From positions 5,596 through 11,223 of the forward strand of contig FR901015.1 in NCBI GenBank assembly GCA_000437555.1: a stretch of 5,628 bases of DNA, read 5' to 3'. This DNA is from Acidaminococcus sp. CAG:917. Lineage in GTDB: Bacteria > Bacillota > Clostridia > Christensenellales > CAG-917. Under the pieces are notes generated by a model that was not told the DNA's origin, did not search any database, and saw only the letters and a program-made list of their open reading frames with translations. Position numbers and translations under genes: made by a program. Below are positions 1-4,959 of the stretch, piece after piece; the stretch's first letter is position 1; the number at the start of each line of letters is the position of its first letter.

Positions 1-1
1 G

Positions 2-175
2 GGAACTGCCGCCGTCATTTCTCCCGTCGGAACAATCGGCTATAAGGACGAGGTCTACACGATAAACGACAACAAAATTTGTAAAATCTCGCTTTGGCTG
101 TATGAGCAAATCACGGGCATCCAAACCCAAAAAATCGAGGACAGCTTTGATTGGGTTTATCACTTCTCCAAATAA
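2..175 (+). CDS. ilvE: Branched-chain-amino-acid aminotransferase, C-terminal end (partial)
   Basis: Only the last 57 codons are present; the gene enters from the left edge and ends with TAA. The peptide starts GTAAVISPVG and contains LYEQITGIQ followed by KIED and a tryptophan. This is the usual C-terminus of class IV PLP-dependent branched-chain aminotransferases, where the GTA motif helps hold the cofactor phosphate and the LTGIQ-G-IED-GW block closes the protein. The family reversibly transfers an amino group between glutamate and the 2-oxo acids of valine, leucine and isoleucine in the cytoplasm. The ending is slightly unusual (EDSFDWVYHFSK, where EDPFGW is common). The catalytic lysine lies outside the window, so activity cannot be judged. 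A D-amino-acid aminotransferase is the main alternative but fits the terminal motif less well. Confidence 0.8.
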   Translation, partial: GTAAVISPVGTIGYKDEVYTINDNKICKISLWLYEQITGIQTQKIEDSFDWVYHFSK

Positions 176-323
176 AGCGCAAAATTGTATTTAAACTAAT
201 TTATAATCGGTATAGCATAATTGAGCTAAATATCGGATAGCGCATAGGCTTAAAATTTTAAGGCGCTTTAGAGTTAAAAAATGCGATAAACTGTTTCGTC
301 GATATTTTAAACTTTGCGCTTTA
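173..323. repeat. 11-bp perfect inverted repeat with a third partial copy
   Basis: TAAAGCGCAAA at 173-183, which includes the ilvE stop codon, is exactly reverse-complementary to TTTGCGCTTTA at 313-323. The core GCGCTTTA occurs again at 263-270, so the left arm could pair with either right-hand copy. The spacer is otherwise AT-rich and non-coding. The repeats are read directly from the sequence; whether they act as alternative RNA pairings or are remnants of a small repeat element is unknown. Confidence 0.6.
239..267. repeat. Hairpin with a 14-bp palindrome core downstream of ilvE
   Basis: CTTAAAATTTTAAG (249-262) is a perfect palindrome. It is flanked by AGCGC (239-243) and GCGCT (263-267), which can extend the stem across a 5-base bulge (244-248) on the left side. 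No T-run follows, so it is not a standard intrinsic terminator. It could still protect or end the ilvE transcript. Confidence 0.45.
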
Positions 324-354
324 CGTTGTGAGCTAATAAAATATAAAACAGTTT
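288..354. repeat. Nested inverted repeats just before the recX ribosome binding site
   Basis: Two nested perfect inverted repeats are present. The outer arms AAACTGTTT (288-296) and AAACAGTTT (346-354) are 9 bp. The inner arms ATATTTTA (302-309) and TAAAATAT (337-344) are 8 bp. They are separated by 5 bases on the left and 1 on the right, with a 27-base loop at 310-336. The right outer arm ends 7 bases before the recX Shine-Dalgarno sequence. If transcribed this would be a stable leader stem-loop; if transcription starts inside it, the same bases act as DNA only. Confidence 0.55.
314..342 (+). promoter_or_regulatory. Possible weak promoter for the recX operon
   Basis: TTGCGC (314-319) and TAAAAT (337-342) are separated by 17 bp. 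The -10 box matches 5 of 6 consensus positions but the -35 box only 3 of 6. The start point would fall near 349, leaving a leader of about 25 bases before the TTG start. A lone TATAAT at 202-207 has no acceptable -35 partner. Read-through from ilvE is also possible. Confidence 0.3.
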
Positions 355-374
355 GCAATTTAAAGGAAATATAA

Positions 375-872
375 TTGGCAAATAAAATCAAAGAAGAAAA
401 AACACCTTTTGACGTTGCTTTGGACTACCTCGAAAAATGCGCAAGAAGCGAAAAGGAAGTTAAAGATAAACTGTATAAAAAAGATTATTCAAAACAGCAA
501 GTCGAGGATACTCTTTCAAAATTGAAAGAGTATCGTTTTATCGACGATACGGAATTCGTCAAGCAGTTTTTGTTTTTCTATAAAAACAAATTCGGCAAAA
601 AACAGCTCGAGTTAAAACTTACCGCCGTAAAAGGAGTGGACAGAAAACTTGTATCCGAAATTTTGGACGAACAGCTTTCCGACGACGAGGAACTTTTAAA
701 GGCTGTGGCGTTTTCAAAAAAATATATATCCCAAAAAAAGCTCGACTCGTCTAAGGAAAGCAAGGCAAAACTTGCAAATTGGCTATATTCAAAGGGCTTT
801 GAATGGGATATAATAAACAGGGCGATATCGGAAGTAGGCGACGATTTCATTCCGCCCGACGATGAGGTGTGA
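375..872 (+). CDS. recX: Regulatory protein RecX
   Basis: RecX binds RecA filaments and modulates their extension and recombinase activity. The 165-residue protein is within the usual family length and consists of helical repeats. It begins with the typical ALDYLEKCARSEKEV block, followed by LKEYRFIDD and then FGKKQLELKL near residue 75, matching the three-helix modules of the family. The start is a TTG at 375, supported by AAAGGA at 362-367 with a 7-base gap; the family motif begins about residue 14, so the N-terminus is not overlong. The C-terminus is acidic (DDFIPPDDEV). It is the first gene of a unit with the P1 peptidase and nnrD. recA is not in the window, and I see no Bacillus-type LexA box (GAAC-N4-GTTC) upstream, so SOS control is not supported from sequence. 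Confidence 0.9.
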   Translation: MANKIKEEKTPFDVALDYLEKCARSEKEVKDKLYKKDYSKQQVEDTLSKLKEYRFIDDTEFVKQFLFFYKNKFGKKQLELKLTAVKGVDRKLVSEILDEQLSDDEELLKAVAFSKKYISQKKLDSSKESKAKLANWLYSKGFEWDIINRAISEVGDDFIPPDDEV

Positions 873-873
873 T

Positions 874-1797
874 ATGCTCGAAAAATTCAAGATAGGACAT
901 TATACCGACAGCGAAAACAAAACGGGCGTCACCGCAATTATTTGCGAGGACGGAGCGGTAGGAGGCGTCAGCGTCAGAGGTGCGGCTCCTGCGACAAGAG
1001 AAACGGATTTACTTAGCCCTACAAAGACGGTGGAACAGGTAAACGCCGTGGTTTTGTCAGGCGGAAGCGCTTTCGGACTTGAGGCGTCCTGCGGCGTTGT
1101 CGAGTATTTGTTTAAACATAAAATAGGCTATAATGCCGGTGCTTATAAAGTTCCCATTGTTTGCGCAGCTTCACTTTATGACCTTGAAAACGGAAAGTTT
1201 GCCTATCCCGATAAAGAGGCGGGATACAGGGCTGCCGAAAACGCTCAAAAGGACAATTTTGTCGCAGGCGAGATAGGCGCAGGCACGGGTGCCACCTGCG
1301 GAAAGGCACTCGGCATAAAGCGCAGTATGCAGTCGGGACTCGGCGTTTGCAAGGCGAAACTGTTCGGTGTTTCCGTTGCCGTTGTAGTGGCTGTCAATCC
1401 CGTCGGAGATATAGTGAAAGATGGCGAGATAATTGGCGGCGCGAAAATAGGCAAAAAATTCGTTTCCACGCTGTCGCTCATTGAAAAAGTAAGCGGCTTC
1501 CACGAAGCCAACACGACGATAGGTTGCATTATCACGGACGCAAAACTGACTAAAGCGCAGTGCAACGCTTTAGCCGACGTAGCCCATGACGGATATGCGA
1601 TGGCGATTTCTCCAAGCCATACGCCTTTTGACGGGGACGCAATTTTCTGCCTTTCGTCAGGCAATAAAAAGGTTGCTTTTTTCAAACTTTGCGCCGTCGT
1701 TCCCGAAATGGTAAAGAGGGCGGTTTGGTCCGCAATAGAGGGCAAAGCGGAAGAACTTGAAATCGAGGAAAGTGATATAGATGAAAAAACCGAGTGA
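874..1797 (+). CDS. P1-family (S58, DmpA/BapA-like) self-processing peptidase
   Basis: This 307-residue protein belongs to the P1/DmpA family of N-terminal-nucleophile hydrolases, which cut themselves into alpha and beta chains and act as aminopeptidases or amidases. Visible family blocks are SGGSAFGL (62-69), GAGTGATCGK (from 135), VNPVGD with Asn175, and NTTIGCIITDAKLTKAQ. By analogy with ThnT (Asn-Thr) and BapA (Asn-Ser), I infer self-cleavage between Asn213 and Thr214, making Thr214 the nucleophile. HDGYAMAISPSHTPFDGD follows, also typical. There is no signal peptide, so it is probably cytoplasmic. An in-frame ATG at 862 would give 311 residues, but ATG 874 is preferred because GAGGTG at 864-869 lies 4 bases before it and the gene then starts one base after the recX stop. 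The substrate is unknown. The acidic tail (EELEIEESDIDEKTE) overlaps the nnrD start. Confidence 0.88.
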   Translation: MLEKFKIGHYTDSENKTGVTAIICEDGAVGGVSVRGAAPATRETDLLSPTKTVEQVNAVVLSGGSAFGLEASCGVVEYLFKHKIGYNAGAYKVPIVCAASLYDLENGKFAYPDKEAGYRAAENAQKDNFVAGEIGAGTGATCGKALGIKRSMQSGLGVCKAKLFGVSVAVVVAVNPVGDIVKDGEIIGGAKIGKKFVSTLSLIEKVSGFHEANTTIGCIITDAKLTKAQCNALADVAHDGYAMAISPSHTPFDGDAIFCLSSGNKKVAFFKLCAVVPEMVKRAVWSAIEGKAEELEIEESDIDEKTE

Positions 1798-2650
1798 ATA
1801 TAGCGGCGTCACGATAGTTAATAAGGCTATTTTAAAGCCTTATTTTCCTATGTTCGGAAAAGATATAAACAAAGGGGATTTGGGCAGAGTAATTATCGTG
1901 GGCGGCTCTTCAAACTACGTCGGCGCAATTCTTCTTTCTGCCGAAGCGGCAATGCGTTCGGGTGCTGGCACAAGCATGATAGCGTCTACAAAAAAAGTGA
2001 CGGACGCACTGAGAGAACGTGTGACGTTCAGCGGACTTTATCCATTGTCGGGCGAGGATTGTATTGTGTTCGACAAAGAACAATTCGACGAAATATCAAA
2101 GGGTGCTTCTTCGTTTGCCGTGGGTATGGGTATGGCAAAAGGCGATGCGGATAAAATTGTCGGGTATTTATATAGCCAAACAAAAGCGAATTTTGTCGTA
2201 GACGCCGACGGCTTAAAGTCTTTGGGGCTCAATGCCGAAAAATATGATTTCAGGGCGGTTTTTACGCCTCACCCAAAAGAATTTTCATATATTAGCGGTC
2301 TTAGTGTTGACGAAATATTAAGCAATCCGATAGAGGTTGCAAAAGATTATGCTGTCCGTCACAAGGTTATTCTTTTATTAAAAGGCTTTGAAACCGTAAT
2401 AACGGACGGGGAAAGCGTGCTTGTCAACACGGCGGGCGCTCCTAAAATGGCAAAAGGTGGAAGCGGTGACGTGCTCAGCGGAGTGATTGCCGCTCAGCTT
2501 GCGAGGGGAATGGAGCCTCTATATGCCGCAGCGGCAGGGGCGTATCTGTGCGGTAGGAGTGCAGAGATGTCGGATATGAACGAATACAGCTATTTGCCGT
2601 CGGAAACGATAAGGGGACTTGTCAAGGCGATAGACGAACTGACTAAGTGA
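1781..2650 (+). CDS. nnrD: ADP-dependent (S)-NAD(P)H-hydrate dehydratase
   Basis: The family dehydrates damaged (S)-NADHX/NADPHX back to NADH/NADPH using ADP, a cytoplasmic metabolite-repair step. The 289-residue protein has a ribokinase-like fold. GDLGRVIIVGGS (33-43) opens the domain, VVDADGL lies at 139-145, TPHPKEF at 162-168, and AKGGSGDVLSG carries the expected catalytic Asp230. The length fits the dehydratase domain alone. Many bacteria fuse it to an N-terminal NAD(P)HX epimerase (NnrE), which is absent here. ATG 1781 overlaps the peptidase gene by 17 bp and has GAGGAA at 1765-1770 as a somewhat distant ribosome binding site, so translational coupling is likely. The first ~30 residues are family-variable; a later start at codon 24 lacks a ribosome binding site. 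It is the last gene of the unit and is followed by a strong terminator at 2827-2853. Confidence 0.93.
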   Translation: MKKPSEYSGVTIVNKAILKPYFPMFGKDINKGDLGRVIIVGGSSNYVGAILLSAEAAMRSGAGTSMIASTKKVTDALRERVTFSGLYPLSGEDCIVFDKEQFDEISKGASSFAVGMGMAKGDADKIVGYLYSQTKANFVVDADGLKSLGLNAEKYDFRAVFTPHPKEFSYISGLSVDEILSNPIEVAKDYAVRHKVILLLKGFETVITDGESVLVNTAGAPKMAKGGSGDVLSGVIAAQLARGMEPLYAAAAGAYLCGRSAEMSDMNEYSYLPSETIRGLVKAIDELTK

Positions 2651-2747
2651 TTTTTTTTCGGGTATCGATTTTTACCATATTAGCCGGACATATAATCTGC
2701 TCAACTTAGGGCAGGTGTCTAAACCGCCTTGCTTTTGTAAAAAATAT

Positions 2748-2770
2748 AGATAAAACGACGAGTTTTATCT
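2748..2770. repeat. AT-rich inverted repeat in convergent spacer
   Basis: AGATAAAAC (2748-2756) and GTTTTATCT (2762-2770) are perfect 9-bp arms around a 5-base loop (GACGA). CTTTAATTTAAAG, a palindrome with one central base, follows at 2772-2784. The stem has only one G-C pair near the loop and one near the base, and is not followed by a T-run, so it is a poor terminator candidate. It could be part of an untranslated transcript. Confidence 0.5.
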
Positions 2771-2801
2771 GCTTTAATTTAAAGTAAATCCGATACGGAA
2801 A

Positions 2802-2821
2802 AAACGGATATAAACGGATAT
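2802..2821. repeat. 10-bp tandem repeat, two copies
   Basis: AAACGGATAT occurs twice head to tail at 2802-2811 and 2812-2821. A related AAAACGGA begins the stem of the adjacent terminator at 2828. It probably arose by local slippage; no function is evident. Confidence 0.6.
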
Positions 2822-2826
2822 AAAAT

Positions 2827-2853
2827 AAAAACGGACGTAGCCGTCCGTTTTTT
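2827..2853. terminator. Bidirectional intrinsic terminator between nnrD and mazF
   Basis: AAAAACGGACG (2827-2837) pairs perfectly with CGTCCGTTTTT (2842-2852) around a TAGC loop. The G-C-rich core GGACG/CGTCC is flanked by A-rich and T-rich tracts on both sides (TTTTTT ATTTTT to the right, AAAATAAAAA to the left). It therefore works as an intrinsic terminator on either strand. This fits its position between convergent nnrD (+) and mazF (-). Confidence 0.9.
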
Positions 2854-2886
2854 ATTTTTAACAATTTATTGAGCTTGTATAAAGCT

Positions 2887-3234
2887 TTAGATATTATAAA
2901 ATCCTAAACTTATCATGAGCGCTTCATTGACTCTCGACATGACTCCCTTGGGAAGTTCGCCTATCTTTTCTTTCAGGCGCTGTTTGTCAATCGTTCTTAT
3001 TTGTTCAAGCAGAACCACAGAGTTTTTGGGCAAGCCGTATTGTTCGGCAGGCAGATTGATGTGCGTGGGCAATTTTGCCTTGTTTAATTGTGAAGTGATA
3101 GCCGCGGCGATAACCGTAGGGCTGTATTTGTTTCCGACGTCGTTCTGAACGACAAGCACGGGGCGTATTCCGCCTTGCTCGCTGCCCACGACCGGACTTA
3201 AATCTGCGTAATATAAATCTCCTCTCTTTACCAT
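2887..3234 (-). CDS. mazF: MazF/PemK-family mRNA endoribonuclease toxin (EndoA-like)
   Basis: The 115-residue protein matches Bacillus EndoA/NdoA closely throughout: VKRGDLYYADLSPVVGSEQGG at the start, RPVLVVQND, KAKLPTHINLPAEQYGL, and VVLLEQIRTIDKQRL before a C-terminal helix. The family cleaves single-stranded mRNA, UACAU in the Bacillus enzyme, and is normally held in check by a MazE-type antitoxin. The active-site Arg24 and Thr47, equivalent to Bacillus Arg25 and Thr48, are present, so the toxin looks intact. ATG 3234 is chosen because GGAG lies 5 bases upstream; a TTG at 3264 in the same frame has only a T-run upstream and adds residues absent from the family. No antitoxin gene precedes it: the 123 bp up to the HAD gene are rich in stops on this strand. 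Clear promoter boxes were not found. Transcription ends at the shared terminator. Confidence 0.95.
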   Translation of the reverse strand: MVKRGDLYYADLSPVVGSEQGGIRPVLVVQNDVGNKYSPTVIAAAITSQLNKAKLPTHINLPAEQYGLPKNSVVLLEQIRTIDKQRLKEKIGELPKGVMSRVNEALMISLGFYNI

Positions 3235-3322
3235 AATAACTCCGACCAAGTTAATGATTGCCAAATTAAAAAAACTTAAACTATTTTATATTATGAAAAG
3301 CGGAAATTTTGTGTTCTTTTGT

Positions 3323-3351
3323 TTGCCCTAAGAGCTATCAGAGGATATAAT
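3323..3351 (+). promoter_or_regulatory. Strong SigA-type promoter directly before the HAD gene
   Basis: TTGCCC (3323-3328) and a perfect TATAAT (3346-3351) are separated by 17 bp. Only six bases lie between the -10 box and the ATG at 3358. Usual -10 to start-point spacing would put transcription initiation at or within a base or two of that ATG, giving a leaderless mRNA. Confidence 0.75.
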
Positions 3352-3357
3352 TAAAAT

Positions 3358-4017
3358 ATGGAAACAAACAATGGGAAGTATAAATATGTGCTTTTTGATT
3401 TGGACGGCACGTTGACAAACAGCGAGGGCGGTATAAAGCGTTGCATAAATTATGCTATGAAGATGATAGGAAAACCGCTCTTGTCGGACGAGGTATTAAA
3501 CAGTATGATAGGGCCGCCTTTTGTCGTGTCTATGAAGGCGATAGGGTTAACGGAAGACGAAACGGCGAAGGCAATTGCTCATTACCGTTCGCAATACGCC
3601 GTTGACGGGTGGAACGACAACGTAGTTTACGACGGAATAAAAGAGATGCTCTACTCTTTACAGTCTAAAGGATTAAAACTCTCGCTTGCCACAAGCAAGC
3701 CTATGCGCTTTGCGGAAAAGATTATGGATTATTTTGATCTTTCAAAATATTTCGTCTTTTTGGGTGCTGCCGATACAGACAATAAAAGAGGCTCTAAAAT
3801 AGAGGTTATCGAATATGTATTTGAAAACCTTAAAATATCAGACCGCTCCGAAGTGTTGATGGTGGGCGACAGAAAATATGACGTTGAAGGCGCAAATCTT
3901 GCCGGTATAGACTGCGCAGGTGTGCTTTGGGGCTTCGGCGACAGAGAAGAATTGACCAATGCAGGGGCAAAATACATTTTTGACACACCTAAGGACGTGA
4001 CGGATTTTTTTTGTTGA
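3358..4017 (+). CDS. HAD-superfamily phosphatase, phosphoglycolate-phosphatase-like
   Basis: This 219-residue protein is a HAD subfamily I hydrolase with an alpha-helical cap, the type often named Gph or 5'-nucleotidase. Motif I is FDLDGT, with nucleophile Asp14 and acid/base Asp16. Motif II is Thr112 in LATSK, motif III Lys147, and motif IV GDRKYD (170-175). These residues form an Mg2+-dependent phosphoaspartate active site acting on a small phosphorylated metabolite. IGPPFVVS in the cap resembles the IGPPL block of Firmicutes relatives. The true substrate cannot be read from sequence. ATG 3358 sits immediately after a strong promoter without a well-spaced ribosome binding site; AGAGG at 3340-3344 is 13 bases away and probably untranscribed. 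A GTG at codon 11 (3388) with GGGAAG at 3373-3378 is the alternative start, but it would begin inside the first strand. It is divergent from mazF. Confidence 0.9.
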   Translation: METNNGKYKYVLFDLDGTLTNSEGGIKRCINYAMKMIGKPLLSDEVLNSMIGPPFVVSMKAIGLTEDETAKAIAHYRSQYAVDGWNDNVVYDGIKEMLYSLQSKGLKLSLATSKPMRFAEKIMDYFDLSKYFVFLGAADTDNKRGSKIEVIEYVFENLKISDRSEVLMVGDRKYDVEGANLAGIDCAGVLWGFGDREELTNAGAKYIFDTPKDVTDFFC

Positions 4018-4020
4018 CAA

Positions 4021-4061
4021 GTAAATAATTATTTGACGGCGTTGTGGCTATAATTATTTAC
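4021..4061. promoter_or_regulatory. Paired palindromic element upstream of pgsA (candidate operator)
   Basis: GTAAATAATTAT (4021-4032) and ATAATTATTTAC (4050-4061) form a perfect 12-bp inverted repeat around 17 bases. Each half is also close to self-palindromic: AAATAATTATTT (4023-4034) is a perfect 12-bp palindrome, and ATAATTAT (4050-4057) is its 8-bp counterpart. ATAATTATTT is thus repeated directly 25 bp apart. The right half covers most of the pgsA -35 box (4057-4062), as expected for a dimeric repressor site. It lies 3 bp after the HAD stop and has no T-run behind it, so a terminator is less likely. The binding protein is unknown. Confidence 0.5.
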
Positions 4062-4085
4062 AAAGACGGATTTTGGTGTTATAAT
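4057..4085 (+). promoter_or_regulatory. Near-consensus promoter of pgsA
   Basis: TTTACA (4057-4062) and TATAAT (4080-4085) are 17 bp apart, with a TG at 4077-4078 forming an extended -10 (TGTTATAAT). Transcription should begin near 4092, giving a leader of about 19 bases that carries AAGGAG (4099-4104) 6 bases before the pgsA ATG. Confidence 0.85.
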
Positions 4086-4110
4086 ACGTAAAAGAGATAA
4101 GGAGCCGATT

Positions 4111-4902
4111 ATGGAAAAAATAAATCAATTTAACCCGAAAGACTTGTTTACGATTCCCAACATAATTTGTTATTTCAGGATTTTATGTATTCCTGCTTTT
4201 ATAACGATGGCGGTTTTGGCAGGGATTAACAGTAACGAAACTTTCGTTTACATTTCACTCGCTATTTTTGCGGTAGCCGCATTCAGCGATATTTTGGACG
4301 GCGCATTGGCAAGAAAATTCAATTGGGGAACGGGTGTCGGTATGCTTTTAGACCCGCTTGCCGATAAATTGATGCACGTTTCCATGGCGATATGCCTTTG
4401 TTTTGCAATCAGACTTGACGGCGTCAGTCTTTACGGATACGATTATTTTTTGCATTGGGGATATCTAATCGCCATTGCTTTAAAAGAAGTTTTGATGATT
4501 TGCATTGCGCCCGTTATTGCTAAAACCGGAATAACGATAAAAGCGAACATGGCAGGCAAGATTGCGTCCGCTACTCTTTCGGCAGGCTTTATCTTGTGCT
4601 TTTTCCACAAATACGTCGCGCCTTGGGACTGGGCGGTCATCACCGTCGCCGTGGCGCAGAGTTACTTTGCGCTTTACACCTATCTCGTCGACGTCATAAA
4701 ACAGCTTATCCCCATTATTAAAGAGAAAAGGGCTAAAAAACTCGGTATCGAAACGGCGGACGACGCTGTTTCCGAGGTAGCCGTCGACGGCGAAAAGAGC
4801 GAAAAGAGCGTATCTTGCGACAATGTCGCTGAAACTCAAGTCGAAGGCAACGACGTTGCCCAGCCTAAAGCGGAAGCTAAAACGAAAAAAGAGAAAAATT
4901 GA
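4111..4902 (+). CDS. pgsA: CDP-diacylglycerol-glycerol-3-phosphate 3-phosphatidyltransferase with charged C-terminal tail
   Basis: The enzyme makes phosphatidylglycerophosphate, the first committed step to phosphatidylglycerol and cardiolipin, in the cytoplasmic membrane. The CDP-alcohol phosphotransferase signature D-x2-DG-x2-AR-x8-G-x3-D-x3-D is complete: Asp60, Asp63, Gly64, Ala67, Arg68, Gly77, Asp81 and Asp85. About six hydrophobic segments are visible, roughly 20-40, 45-60, 86-103, 113-138, 150-168 and 173-200. LFTIPNIICYFRI at the start is typical of PgsA. Residues from about 208 to 263 form an acidic/lysine-rich, low-complexity tail ending KAEAKTKKEKN, which makes the protein longer than the usual ~180-200 residues. 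ATG 4111 has AAGGAG 6 bases upstream. Other CDP-alcohol transferases share the core motif, so the exact acceptor is inferred from overall similarity. No terminator separates it from valS. Confidence 0.85.
   Translation: MEKINQFNPKDLFTIPNIICYFRILCIPAFITMAVLAGINSNETFVYISLAIFAVAAFSDILDGALARKFNWGTGVGMLLDPLADKLMHVSMAICLCFAIRLDGVSLYGYDYFLHWGYLIAIALKEVLMICIAPVIAKTGITIKANMAGKIASATLSAGFILCFFHKYVAPWDWAVITVAVAQSYFALYTYLVDVIKQLIPIIKEKRAKKLGIETADDAVSEVAVDGEKSEKSVSCDNVAETQVEGNDVAQPKAEAKTKKEKN
4792..4809 (+). repeat. 9-bp in-frame tandem duplication in the pgsA tail
   Basis: GAAAAGAGC is repeated twice exactly, giving Glu-Lys-Ser Glu-Lys-Ser in the disordered tail. This looks like recent replication slippage and indicates weak length constraint there. 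Confidence 0.65.
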
Positions 4903-4959
4903 CAAATTGAACTTCAGCTAAAGAAAGATTTTAAATATTTATATACATTAAGGACAGAT

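Noticed and set aside
175..374. LexA (SOS) box upstream of recX
   Set aside because: No GAAC-N4-GTTC-type site was found in the spacer.
862..873. Earlier in-frame ATG for the P1 peptidase at 862
   Set aside because: No ribosome binding site lies upstream of it, whereas ATG 874 has GAGGTG at a workable distance and gives a start without overlapping recX.
1319..1345. Apparent loss of the peptidase nucleophile at GLGV, where relatives often have GLGS or GLGT
   Set aside because: The family nucleophile lies at the N-terminus of the beta chain, here Thr214 in NTTIG, which is intact; the GLG position is not the cleavage site.
1245..1745. Long antisense open frame opposite the P1 peptidase, and similar ones opposite recX, nnrD, HAD, pgsA and valS
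   Set aside because: Each mirrors the codon structure of a gene with clear family motifs and lacks a recognisable protein or convincing ribosome binding site.
3235..3264. Earlier TTG start for mazF at 3264
   Set aside because: It is preceded only by T-rich sequence and adds residues not found in EndoA-type proteins; GGAG before ATG 3234 decides the start.
4011..4020. Perfect TTGACA (-35-like) at the HAD stop codon, and another at the pgsA stop codon (4899-4904)
   Set aside because: Neither has a -10 box at 16-18 bp; both appear to be chance overlaps with TGA stop codons.
4021..4070. The 12-bp inverted repeat as a rho-independent terminator for the HAD gene
   Set aside because: The stem is almost entirely A-T, has a 17-base loop and is followed by CAAAGACGG rather than a T-run.
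4944..4948. TACAT, a possible MazF (UACAU) cut site just before the valS ribosome binding site; others in the HAD and pgsA genes
   Set aside because: A five-base motif is expected several times by chance in this length, so there is no sign of enrichment or targeting.
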